Assembly (NCBI GenBank): GCA_002394305.1
Contig: DGTM01000066.1
Location: 1 to 27,976, forward strand
Direction: 5' to 3'
DNA length: 27,976 nt
Origin: Prevotellaceae bacterium UBA4336
Lineage (GTDB): Bacteria > Bacteroidota > Bacteroidia > Bacteroidales > Bacteroidaceae
Shown: one piece after another, positions 7,471-14,941 of the stretch
Numbering within the stretch: position 1 is the stretch's first letter
Layout of the letters: each line of letters opens with the position of its first letter
Position numbers and translations under genes: made by a program
The notes under the pieces: generated by a model
What the model was told of the DNA's origin: nothing
Database searches by the model: none
What the model saw: the letters and a program-made list of their open reading frames with translations, nothing else

Positions 7471-7738
7471 TATTTGTTAACCTCCGTATGTCTATATTTA
7501 GCTATTCTTGTACTTGGGTATCTGGATGTGCGCAGATTTAGATGTCTGGATACTCGACAACCTATGTATTCCAATGCTCAGGTGTTCGCATACGTCGCTA
7601 TTTGCATGTTTGGGTATATGTATGCCTGGGTGTTTGGATATGTCGATATCTGTGTATCTGTATGCTTCGCTATCTGCATACGTGCTGCTATGTGTGTACC
7701 TGCATATTTGCAGATATTTGGGTATGCGTGTGCTTGTT
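7471..7738 (+). repeat. Degenerate 8-bp tandem repeat array (consensus TATYTGCA); candidate centromere
   Basis: Split into octamers from 7471, the sequence stays in register for about 33 units, with two 2-base slips near 7679 and 7713. Units include TATCTGGA, TGTCTGGA, TATTTGCA, TATCTGTG and TACCTGCA. Position 1 is T in 30 units; position 2 is a purine, and positions 3 and 5 are pyrimidines, in all 33. All three forward frames are open here only because the repeat contains no stops, so no gene is called. It lies upstream of parA, and more units lie at 7795-7818 and after parA. A role as binding site for the small partition protein is inferred. Confidence 0.75.
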
Positions 7739-7794
7739 CCTTATAATTAAGCGATAAAATGTCGGAAGAATGTTCTGCATTACTTGTTTTTACA

Positions 7795-7818
7795 TACTCT
7801 GATATGCGAATATGTGAA
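7795..7818 (+). repeat. Three further octamer units in front of the parA promoter
   Basis: TACTCTGA, TATGCGAA and TATGTGAA follow one another directly, matching the octamer consensus of the large array. They end 17 bases before the -33 box of parA, so a protein bound here could repress parA. Confidence 0.5.
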
Positions 7819-7834
7819 AATATTTGTGTATTTT

Positions 7835-7866
7835 CTTGCGGGAATGAAACTTTCTTTTTAACTTTG
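7835..7866 (+). promoter_or_regulatory. Promoter of parA
   Basis: CTTG (7835-7838), 20 bases, then TAACTTTG (7859-7866). The -7 element is perfect and the -33 element has one mismatch to TTTG. The start would fall near 7873, about 27 bases before the parA ATG. Confidence 0.7.
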
Positions 7867-7899
7867 CATCGCGAATCAACGAACAAACGAAGGATAAAT

Positions 7900-8787
7900 A
7901 TGTCACAGGTAATTTCTCTTTTACACGATAAGGGTGGCTGCGCAAAGACCACCACATGTGTCAATCTCGGCTTTGCTCTTTGGCTTCTCGGCAAGAAGGT
8001 CTTGCTCATCGACACTGATCCGCAGTGCAATTTGACAGACACTGTGGACAAGACCGTTCATCTGGAAGCCGACAGCACGATTTACGAATGGCTACACGAC
8101 GGCAAGCCTGGCGAGTCGCTCCCTTTGCCGATCTATACGCGCTACGATGGTTTGGACTATGTCCCGGGCAGCCATAGCATGAGCAACATCAATGCCGAAC
8201 TGCAGTTGATGTACAATCGCGAGCGCCGCCTGGCCGACTTCCTGGAGTTGACCGACCCTGATTCCGGGCTGCGGATACGCGATATGTACGACTATATCTT
8301 CATCGACTGTGCTCCTGGCGGCGAGACGCTTATGAACACTAACGCTTTGGTTGCGAGCGACTTCGTGATTGTTCCTACCGAAGCCGGCATTTACAGTCTG
8401 CAGGGCCTCCCGCGCCTGCTCGACTATATAAATAAGGTGCGCACGCAACTGCGTTGCCCGGTCAGCATCATGGGCTATTTACTTGTCCGCTGGAACAAGA
8501 ACCGCAGCATCAGCCGCGAAGTGAAGGAATACTATAGCAATACTGCCGAGGTGCAGGCTCCTCTGTTCCCCGTCAGCGTTCGCGAAAGCGTGCGTTGCAC
8601 AGAGAGTGTAGCCTATGAAATGTCGCTCTACGAGTATGCCAGCAACAGCCCCGTGGCTGATGACTATATGCGCGTGGCCGAGTATATGATAGGTCGCAAG
8701 GCTCGTCCAAAAAGTTGGACGCCAGCCCGTTGGGGACAAATTGCGAATGCTGCATACAATAAGTTCATACGCGAACGGAGTATGTAG
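7900..8787 (+). CDS. parA: ParA-family partition ATPase
   Basis: The 295-residue protein starts at 7900 (MSQVISLLHDKGG), behind a promoter and an AAGGA site at 7890-7894. An in-frame ATG at 7759 adds residues unlike any ParA. It has the deviant Walker A motif KGGCAKTTT (about residues 11-19), Walker A' LLIDTDPQCNLT and a Walker B-like YDYIFIDCAPG. There is no N-terminal helix-turn-helix, which matches small type Ib ParA proteins that work with a short DNA-binding partner rather than a large ParB. ParA forms ATP-dependent assemblies on nucleoid DNA and moves the partner-centromere complex. The last codons overlap the start of the downstream octamer array. The middle of Walker A reads CA where many ParA have VG. 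Confidence 0.92.
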   Translation: MSQVISLLHDKGGCAKTTTCVNLGFALWLLGKKVLLIDTDPQCNLTDTVDKTVHLEADSTIYEWLHDGKPGESLPLPIYTRYDGLDYVPGSHSMSNINAELQLMYNRERRLADFLELTDPDSGLRIRDMYDYIFIDCAPGGETLMNTNALVASDFVIVPTEAGIYSLQGLPRLLDYINKVRTQLRCPVSIMGYLLVRWNKNRSISREVKEYYSNTAEVQAPLFPVSVRESVRCTESVAYEMSLYEYASNSPVADDYMRVAEYMIGRKARPKSWTPARWGQIANAAYNKFIRERSM

Positions 8788-8852
8788 ATATTTGAATACC
8801 TGAATACGGGGCTATCTGCATTTTTGCGTATTGAGATACGCGGATAGCTGCG
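8781..8852 (+). repeat. Downstream octamer array between parA and the partner gene
   Basis: Nine contiguous octamers run in register: TATGTAGA, TATTTGAA, TACCTGAA, TACGGGGC, TATCTGCA, TTTTTGCG, TATTGAGA, TACGCGGA and TAGCTGCG. They match the array upstream of parA. The segment GCGTAT TGAG ATACGC is also a small perfect hairpin inside it. It sits about 100 bases upstream of the small partner gene, a natural place for an autoregulatory operator. Confidence 0.65.
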
Positions 8853-8952
8853 GTAAGAAGAGCCACGGAGCGGCGAGAGTCTTGGCGGAAAGCGAATGCA
8901 GGCGCGGCACAAAGCTAACAGAAAGATAACAAACACAAAACGAAATCATACT

Positions 8953-9324
8953 ATGGCAATTAAAAAGAAATCCCTGAATATCAGTCGTGTGGCCGAGGAT
9001 GCCACGCGCAATTTCGTTGCACCGAAGCCGTTGGCTACCAACGAGGCAGTCCGTACGCAGATTGTACAGGAGACGCCTGCGCCGAAGCCCTTGCGCCGTG
9101 TGTGCACCATACAGAAGGTGGGCGGCTTCAGCTTCTTCACGACAGAGGACGACCGCAATGCCCTCGACTACATTGCCTTCCGGCAGAAACTGGAGAAGCA
9201 GAATGTGGTCCGTGCGGCGCTCCATCAGTTCCTCAAACAGCACTACAAGGAGGGGCAAGGGCTCGATGCTGAGTCGATGCGCATCATCGAGCAGTACGAA
9301 GACACTGTCTATCAGTGGGTTTAG
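8953..9324 (+). CDS. Small basic protein with ribbon-helix-helix-like C-terminus; probable ParA partner
   Basis: The start at 8953 (MAIKKKSLNISRV) follows an A-rich leader typical of this group and leaves 123 residues. A start at 8896 would add a stretch unlike the rest. The first 70 residues are basic and probably disordered. Residues of about 75-115 read FSFFTTEDDRNALDYIAF, then NVVRAALHQFLKQHYKEG, the strand-helix-helix pattern of RHH DNA-binding proteins. Position after parA, with repeat arrays on both sides of parA, suggests it is the centromere-binding and autoregulating partner, comparable to omega, ParG or DUF3408-type proteins. No family name was recognised with certainty; the partner role is inference. 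Confidence 0.72.
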   Translation: MAIKKKSLNISRVAEDATRNFVAPKPLATNEAVRTQIVQETPAPKPLRRVCTIQKVGGFSFFTTEDDRNALDYIAFRQKLEKQNVVRAALHQFLKQHYKEGQGLDAESMRIIEQYEDTVYQWV

Positions 9325-9789
9325 TGGGGTAGGGCAGGGGAGGACGCAGCCACAGCAAGCTGCTCGTTCTCTCCTGTTAAATGCCTTTGTACGTTTTTGC
9401 TGTAAAAATCTTGTAATATATTTTCTTGTGTTTTGTCTCGTCGCACGCTGCGAAAACAGACGCGCCACGCCTCGATGCCAAACACAGCGTGCTGTGTTGC
9501 CCAGAAGAGCACGGTGTGTTGACCGTTTCGCCGTGCTCTTTCGGCAAAAACCGCACGCTGTATCTGGACTTCGATACGCTCGTTTTCTAATGGTTTGAAA
9601 CAGAGTGTATTCTGGAACCGCTCGTAAAATTTGGGAAATCGGAGTGTGTTGTCAATACTTTTCGCAAAAGTTGTGAGTCGAGGAGGCGAGTGTGTCCGTT
9701 TTTCGTGCTATTTTGAAGTTTAGGAAGCCCCTTTTTCTGTTTTTACGCGCGGAGTTCGCCGTCGGCAGTCGCTGAAGGTCGGATGCTCT
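9325..9789. other. Non-coding stretch after the partner gene
   Basis: No open frame here is credible. It contains two strong inverted repeats at 9481-9540 (described separately) and a possible degenerate iteron at about 9431-9448 ending CGTCGCACG. Nothing else was recognised. Confidence 0.4.
9481..9540. repeat. Adjacent palindrome and hairpin
   Basis: AACACAGC-GT-GCTGTGTT (9481-9498) is an 18-base palindrome around a two-base centre. Six bases later AAGAGCACGG (9505-9514) pairs perfectly with CCGTGCTCTT (9531-9540) across 16 bases. There is no T-tract, so a simple terminator is not favoured. Within a replicon control region these could be operator, single-strand initiation or dimer-resolution elements. 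Confidence 0.5.
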
Positions 9790-10399
9790 GGTGCGAAGTT
9801 TCAGAAGACTTCTTTCCCCCGTTCGCGAAGCAGGTCGGCTTTACCCCTTCGAAAAGTTCCGAAAGTTCGCACCAGGACATGCAAAACGCCCCAAAAGGTG
9901 CGAACATTGGGAAAACTTTGCGCTTCGGTGCGGACTTCTCACTTATTGAACACCCGTCGGTATGCACCGGAGCAGGTGCTTTGAGCCAAAATGTTCCTGA
10001 AGTCCGCACGAAGAGACACTAATTGTTCCTAAACTCCGCACCAGACGCAGGAAAAGTTCACGAAGTCCGCACCTCTGAGCCGCAAGTCTTCCCGAACTTC
10101 GCACCGAAGAGAAGCTGGAGTAAGAATATGGTGCGGACTTTGGGAACTTTTACCGCATCATGTCGTATCGTTTTCATTTTGCCTTGTCTGTTTCGGTTCC
10201 GTCATCAGCAGGAGGGGGAGGCTAAAGCAGTGGAAGAGATGCCCGAGGACGAATATCGCCCTTTGCGTATAGGATGCAGATGCGTCCGGATGGATGTCCG
10301 GACAGGGGACATGGGCAAGGTGCGGACTTCGGGAAGATTCCATGCCCCTTGGTTTCCCGTGACGGAGGCGAGGGGAGAAGTGTTCCCGAAGTTCGCACG
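9790..10399. repeat. Dispersed iterons in both orientations
   Basis: Eleven copies of the origin iteron lie in this gene-free DNA. Forward copies start at 9790, 9897, 9927, 10130 and 10319; reverse copies start at 9856, 9993, 10025, 10056, 10088 and 10382. GGTGCGGACTTTGGGAAC (10130) and GGTGCGGACTTCGGGAAG (10319) are close to the consensus. Spacing is irregular, unlike the phased blocks near rep. This pattern recalls handcuffing or copy-control sites of iteron replicons. A 167-codon open frame over this stretch repeats VRTS-type peptides from the iterons and is not called. Confidence 0.72.
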
Positions 10400-10472
10400 A
10401 GGCTCCTTACGCGCGTACATATTATATTATGTCTGTTCGGGGAAGGGTAGGGCACCAACCGTTCTGACAGAA

Positions 10473-10670
10473 GAAGCGCTAGGGTCTTATTTCGGAAGCG
10501 TTAGGCTCTTATTCCGGAAGCGCTAGGCTCTTATTCCGGAAGAGCTAGGGTCTTATTTCGGAAGCGCTAGGGTCTTATTCCGGAAGCGCCAGGGTCTTAT
10601 TTCGGAAGCGCTAGGGTCTTATTCCGGAAGAGCTAGGGTCTTATTCTTGAAGCGTTGGGCCTTTTGCGGG
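10473..10670. repeat. 22-bp tandem repeat, eight units plus a decayed ninth
   Basis: Eight head-to-tail units start at 10473, 10495, 10517, 10539, 10561, 10583, 10605 and 10627, followed by a worn copy at 10649. Each begins GAAGCGCTAGGGTCTTAT (with variants) and ends TTCG or TCCG. The unit differs in sequence from the iterons but has the same 22-bp length. It contains the palindrome AGCGCT in most copies. It ends about 50 bases upstream of the promoter for the DUF4332 gene. No spacers exist between units, so it is not a CRISPR. Confidence 0.85.
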
Positions 10671-10721
10671 GGACAACATGGTTTTTTTAGGGCCGGGCAA
10701 GCAAAAAATCCTGTTGAAACG

Positions 10722-10752
10722 CTTGGGGATAAAATAAAAATCCGTAACTTTG
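10722..10752 (+). promoter_or_regulatory. Promoter of the DUF4332 gene
   Basis: CTTG (10722-10725), 19 bases, then TAACTTTG (10745-10752). The spacing and -7 box fit the Bacteroidetes consensus. The gene starts about 30 bases after the predicted transcription start. Confidence 0.7.
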
Positions 10753-10788
10753 TGTGCGTAAAGACACTTTATTAATCTACAAAAACTA

Positions 10789-11202
10789 ATGACTATGGCT
10801 TACAAGATTATTGACATCGAGGGCGTAGGCGAGGCTTATGCTCCGAAACTCATCAACGCCGGCGTAGTGAAGGTCGACGACCTGCTGGCAAAGTGTGCTA
10901 CCCCCAAGGGCCGTGCTGCTCTGGCCGAGGAGACTGGCATCAGCGAGAAGCTCATCCTCCGCTGGACCAATCATGCCGACCTGTTCCGCATCAAGGGCGT
11001 AGGCCCGCAGTTCGCCGAGTTGCTGGAAGCTGCCGGTGTGGACACCGTGAAGGAGTTCCGCCATCGCGTCGCCGAGAACCTCGTGCAGAAGATGCTGGAG
11101 ACGAACGACGCCAAGAAGCTCGTCCGCCGCGTCCCCTCTGTGAAGGAGGTGGCTAAGATGATTGCGCAGGCAAAGGAGCTCAAGCCCGTGGTGACCTATT
11201 GA
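10789..11202 (+). CDS. DUF4332 helix-hairpin-helix protein
   Basis: The protein has 137 residues; a second ATG at 10795 (MAYKIIDIEG) is equally possible. Two helix-hairpin-helix-like motifs are visible, IEGVGEAYAPKLINAGV near the start and IKGVGPQFAELLEAAGVDTV in the middle, as in the DUF4332 family. Each is followed by helices rich in Lys and Ala. HhH motifs usually contact the DNA backbone without sequence preference, but the family role is unknown. It is cytoplasmic, with no signal sequence. It follows the replicon control region and the 22-bp array, has its own promoter and ends before a terminator hairpin, so it is probably monocistronic. A link to DNA maintenance is only suggested by position. 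Confidence 0.85.
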   Translation: MTMAYKIIDIEGVGEAYAPKLINAGVVKVDDLLAKCATPKGRAALAEETGISEKLILRWTNHADLFRIKGVGPQFAELLEAAGVDTVKEFRHRVAENLVQKMLETNDAKKLVRRVPSVKEVAKMIAQAKELKPVVTY

Positions 11203-11235
11203 TACGGTCGTCTGTAGAGAAACCCTCGTGAACGT

Positions 11236-11272
11236 ATGGCTGGACGTCTGCGGATGTTCGGCCATTTTTATT
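11236..11272 (+). terminator. Rho-independent terminator after the DUF4332 gene
   Basis: ATGGCTGGAC (11236-11245) pairs with GTTCGGCCAT (11256-11265), with two G-U wobbles and a ten-base loop, followed by TTTTTATT. It lies 34 bases after the stop. Confidence 0.6.
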
Positions 11273-11293
11273 AAGTGAAAACTCAGTAAAGCT

Positions 11294-14200
11294 ATGAATA
11301 AAAATCTCTTACACGCCAGTTCCGTCATAAGCCGTCTGTCGATGCTGGCTACGTTAATTAGTGTCCTGATGCTCTCCGTCGGCTGCACATCGACGCAGAA
11401 GAGCAGTAGCGTCAGCCTCTCTCAGTTGCGCGATGGCTTTGCCAATCCGCCCAAGGAGGCGAAGGTGCGCACCTGGTGGCATTGGTTGGACGGCAACGTG
11501 ACGCGCGAAGGCATCACCGCCGACCTCGAAGCCATGCATCGTGTTGGCATTCAGGAGGCAACGCTCTTCAACGGCGGCATGGGCTTTCCGCAAGGCCCCG
11601 TCGAGTACATGAGTCCCGAGTGGCTCGACCTGCTGCAACATGCTGCAAGCGAAGCAAAGCGCCTCGGCATGGAGCTGTCCTTCCACAACGGTCCCGGATG
11701 GTCGTCGAGTGGCGGCCCCTGGGTGAAACCCGAAGATGCCATGCAGACTGTCACCTACAGCGAGCGTCGCGTAGAGGGCGGTCGCACCATGAGCGTCGTC
11801 CTGTCGAAGCCCAAATCGCGCCACGAGTTCTACCAGGACATCGCCGTGCTTGCCTTTCCCACCCCGCAGAGCGAGCAACGCATCAGCGGTTTGGACGAGA
11901 AGACGCTCAGCAACAATCACTTCAAGAGCCACCTGATGCCTGAGACCCGCGATGTGGACGAGCGGGCCATCGTCAAGCGCGAGGACATCGTCAACCTGTC
12001 GGACCGGATGCTGCCCGGCGGCACGCTGACGTGGGAAGTGCCCGAAGGCAACTGGACCATCCTGCGCATCGGCTTCACGCCCACCGGCATGACCAACCAT
12101 CCGGCGCTGGCCGGAGGCAACGGACTGGAGTGCGACAAGATGAGTCGCAAGGCGCTCGACGCCTTCTGGCAAGGCGGCATCCAGCCCATCATCGACAAGC
12201 TCGGCTCGCTGGTCGGAACAGCCCTTACCGGTTCGCTCATAGACAGTTACGAGGTAGGTTGCGGCAACTGGACACCAGGCTTCGAGCAGGAGTTTGCCGC
12301 TCGGCGGCATTACGACCTCACCACCTACCTGCCCGCCCTGGCTGGCTACTATGTGGATGGCTGCAATGTGGCCGAACGTTTCCTCTGGGACCTGCGTCTC
12401 ACCGTCGGCGAGCTCATGGCCGAGAACTACTATGAATACTTCGGCGAGCTCTGCCACAAGCATGGCATGAGGTTCCTGACCGAGCCATATGAAGGTCCCT
12501 TCAACGCGATGGAGGTCGGCGCTCCGGCCGATGTGCCCATGAGCGAGTTCTGGGTAGGCAGCAACATGTTCGGCAGCGTGGCCAATCTGGCTGCCTCCAT
12601 CGCCCATCAGAACGGCAATCAAGTGGTTGGAGCCGAGTCGTTCACGGCAGCCGGCGGCGAGAGTCGCCACCGCAACCACCCTGGCATGCTCAAGGCACAA
12701 GGCGACCTCAACTGGACGAACGGCGTGAACCGCTTCATCCTCCACACCAATGCTCATCAGCCTTGGGAGGTCGGACCAGGCTTCAGCCTCGGGCAGTACG
12801 GCACGAACTTCAACCGCCACAACACCTGGTGGGAGCAAGGTCGGGCCTGGATGGACTATTGTGCGCGTTCGCAGTACCTGCTCCAGCAGGGCCAGGGCGT
12901 GCAGGATGTGCTGGTCTTCATCGGCGAGTCGTCGCCCAACATGGGGAGCAATCAGCCCGAGATACGCCAGCTGGGACTGGATTACGACCAGATATCCGCC
13001 TCGGACGTGAGGAAGCTGACCGTTCAGGACGGCCTTCTGCGCACGGCCGTCGGTCGCACCTATCGCCTCATGACGTTGCCTGCCGAAGAGCAGCCCACGC
13101 TGTCGCTCCTGCAACAGCTCAAGTCGCTGACCGATGCCGGCGCCCTCATCATCGGCAAGCGCCCCGAAGGGTCACCGTCGCTGGACGGCTATCCGCAGAG
13201 CGACGTGGAGTATCAGGCTCTGGTCGACGAGCTGTGGGGCAAGGATAACAACGGGAAGATCAGGGACATCGGCGTAGAGGATGCCATGAAGGAGACCGGA
13301 CTTCTGCCCGACTTCAGCGGCGGCTACGGCGACCAGCGGCTCTGCTTCCTGCATCGTTCTACGAGCGAGGCCGAGGTCTATTTCGTGTCGAACCAGCAGA
13401 AAGACTATCGCACCGAGCTCTGCCGCTTCCGCGTCGAAGGCCTGGTGCCCGAGCTCTGGAATGCGCAGACGGGCAGCATGGAGAATGTTCCGGTGTGGCG
13501 CAGTTCCGACGGCATCACGGAGATTCCGCTCTCCTTCAAGCCCGAGGAAGCCTACTTCATCGTGTTCCGCCAGCCAGCAGAGGGCGACGTGCAATATACT
13601 GCCGCCAGCCAGACCCTCAAAGGCCCTGCGCCTGAGCTGCTTCCCGACCTCGAAATCGTGCGTGCCGACTACGGACAGTTCCTGCCCTTCGGCCTCGTGG
13701 ACGTCACCGACAAGGTGAGCGGTCAGGTGCGCGACGGCCGTCTGTCCATCGATGCGACCAACGACTTTGCGGGCGGCGACCCCTGCTTCGGCATCGTGAA
13801 GAGCATGCGAGTGAAGTACACCGTCGGCGGTCAGCAGCACACCATCACCGTGTCCGAGAAGCAACACCTCGAGCTGCCGCAGCAGGGCGAGGAGGGCGAG
13901 CTGGCCATCCTGACGGCCTTCTACGGCAAGGTGCCCACGCTCTTCGGCAACGTTCGCGCTCCCGAGACCGTCGATGTCACCAACCTCTTGAAGCAGAAGA
14001 TTGCGGCAGGCCAATTCATCATCCCTGCCAGCGAGATAAAGACCCCACTGCCCGGACAGGTGGAAGGCCTGGAGGCTCCGAAGCTACACCTTATATATAA
14101 GGTAAGAGAGACGTGGCACGACCAGTTCTTCACCGAGGACATGACCATCAACCTGGCTCAGCACAAGCCCGAACCGTCGCTGGTCATCGAGGACGGCAAG

Positions 14201-14863
14201 CCCGTCTGGTACACGCCCGAGGCAGGTGAGCTGACGCTGACAAAAGTCGATGGCACCACAGCTCAGGCGCAGGTGGATGCCGTGCCCGACGTGCTGCCCC
14301 TCGGCGGAACGTGGACCGTCGACTTCAAGCAGAAGTGGGGCCCCCAGTGGCAACGTAAGTTCTCGGAACTCATGTCGTTCAGCGATGTGGACGATGACGA
14401 CAACGTGAAGTACTTCAGCGGCACGGCCATCTATTCAGGCACGTTCGCCTTGCCAAAGAACTACTGCCGAGAGGACGTCCGCCTGATGCTCGACCTCGGG
14501 CAAGTCTTCGTCATGGCCGAGGTCTTCGTGAACGGCGACAGCCTGGGCATCCTCTGGAATGAACCTTACGAAACGGACATCACGAAGGTTGCTCGCGAAG
14601 GCGAGAACCAGATTGAACTCCGCGTCACAAACCAATGGGTGAACCGTCTCATTGGCGACGAGCAGCTTCCCGCCGACTTCAAGGCCCAAGGCGAACACTA
14701 CACCGAGTGGCCCGACTGGATGCAAAAGCCCGAGGCTGGCCGTCCCTCCGGCCGCACAACCTTCGTCGCACACAAGCATTGGCAGGCTGGCGACCAGCTC
14801 CTGCCCGCCGGACTCGTCGGTCCGGTCGTGATACGACCCTACGTCAGAGCAACCGTCGAGTAG
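11294..14863 (+). CDS. GH106 family lipoprotein (alpha-L-rhamnosidase-like)
   Basis: The 1189-residue protein begins with a lipoprotein signal ending LSVGC (Cys31), so it is probably periplasmic or surface-bound. The N-terminal part has the GH106 signature FANPPKEAKVRTWWHWLDGN, then VTREGITADLEAMHRVGI, a TIM-barrel start, with GPGWSSSGGPWVKPEDAMQ after it. FLTEPYEGPFNAMEVGAPAD and VVGAESFTAAGGESRHR hold conserved acidic residues of the barrel. The C-terminal 250 residues contain a beta-sandwich with LGGTWTVDFKQKWGPQW and DLGQVFVMAEVFVNGDSLG, a galactose-binding/GH2-like fold common in this family. The GH106 family cleaves L-rhamnose from pectic and other glycans; the exact substrate here is unknown. 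The long opposite-strand frame is only an antisense shadow. A terminator separates it from the gene before, and no consensus promoter was found. Confidence 0.88.
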   Translation: MNKNLLHASSVISRLSMLATLISVLMLSVGCTSTQKSSSVSLSQLRDGFANPPKEAKVRTWWHWLDGNVTREGITADLEAMHRVGIQEATLFNGGMGFPQGPVEYMSPEWLDLLQHAASEAKRLGMELSFHNGPGWSSSGGPWVKPEDAMQTVTYSERRVEGGRTMSVVLSKPKSRHEFYQDIAVLAFPTPQSEQRISGLDEKTLSNNHFKSHLMPETRDVDERAIVKREDIVNLSDRMLPGGTLTWEVPEGNWTILRIGFTPTGMTNHPALAGGNGLECDKMSRKALDAFWQGGIQPIIDKLGSLVGTALTGSLIDSYEVGCGNWTPGFEQEFAARRHYDLTTYLPALAGYYVDGCNVAERFLWDLRLTVGELMAENYYEYFGELCHKHGMRFLTEPYEGPFNAMEVGAPADVPMSEFWVGSNMFGSVANLAASIAHQNGNQVVGAESFTAAGGESRHRNHPGMLKAQGDLNWTNGVNRFILHTNAHQPWEVGPGFSLGQYGTNFNRHNTWWEQGRAWMDYCARSQYLLQQGQGVQDVLVFIGESSPNMGSNQPEIRQLGLDYDQISASDVRKLTVQDGLLRTAVGRTYRLMTLPAEEQPTLSLLQQLKSLTDAGALIIGKRPEGSPSLDGYPQSDVEYQALVDELWGKDNNGKIRDIGVEDAMKETGLLPDFSGGYGDQRLCFLHRSTSEAEVYFVSNQQKDYRTELCRFRVEGLVPELWNAQTGSMENVPVWRSSDGITEIPLSFKPEEAYFIVFRQPAEGDVQYTAASQTLKGPAPELLPDLEIVRADYGQFLPFGLVDVTDKVSGQVRDGRLSIDATNDFAGGDPCFGIVKSMRVKYTVGGQQHTITVSEKQHLELPQQGEEGELAILTAFYGKVPTLFGNVRAPETVDVTNLLKQKIAAGQFIIPASEIKTPLPGQVEGLEAPKLHLIYKVRETWHDQFFTEDMTINLAQHKPEPSLVIEDGKPVWYTPEAGELTLTKVDGTTAQAQVDAVPDVLPLGGTWTVDFKQKWGPQWQRKFSELMSFSDVDDDDNVKYFSGTAIYSGTFALPKNYCREDVRLMLDLGQVFVMAEVFVNGDSLGILWNEPYETDITKVAREGENQIELRVTNQWVNRLIGDEQLPADFKAQGEHYTEWPDWMQKPEAGRPSGRTTFVAHKHWQAGDQLLPAGLVGPVVIRPYVRATVE

Positions 14864-14894
14864 GGGCTCAACTCAGCTCGCGACGCTTCCGAAA

Positions 14895-14941
14895 CAGGCT
14901 TCTGCCGTTCTGCCAATCACGCCGGAGCGGTCAGAAGCCTG
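14895..14941. terminator. Inverted repeat between convergent genes
   Basis: CAGGCTTCTG (14895-14904) pairs with CAGAAGCCTG (14932-14941). CCG/CGG extends the stem with one bulged base. The right arm covers the stop codon of the C69 gene. It lies between the ends of GH106 (plus) and C69 (minus) and may work as a bidirectional terminator, although no long T-tract follows on either strand. Confidence 0.45.

Noticed and set aside
7474..7757. Three overlapping open frames in all forward frames
   Set aside because: They arise from the stop-free 8-bp repeat; the peptides are Cys/Tyr-rich and have no start signal or homology.
10023..10526. 167-codon forward open frame
   Set aside because: Peptide repeats VRTS from iterons and runs into the 22-bp array; no promoter or family features.
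10473..10670. Possible CRISPR array
   Set aside because: Units are directly joined with no spacers and no cas genes are near.
11354..13114. 586-codon frame opposite the GH106 gene
   Set aside because: Antisense shadow of a high-GC gene; the sense strand has clear family motifs and a lipoprotein signal.
14085..14101. Palindrome CCTTATATATAAGG inside the GH106 gene
   Set aside because: It lies in coding sequence for an ordinary strand (LIYKV) with no partner site; probably chance.
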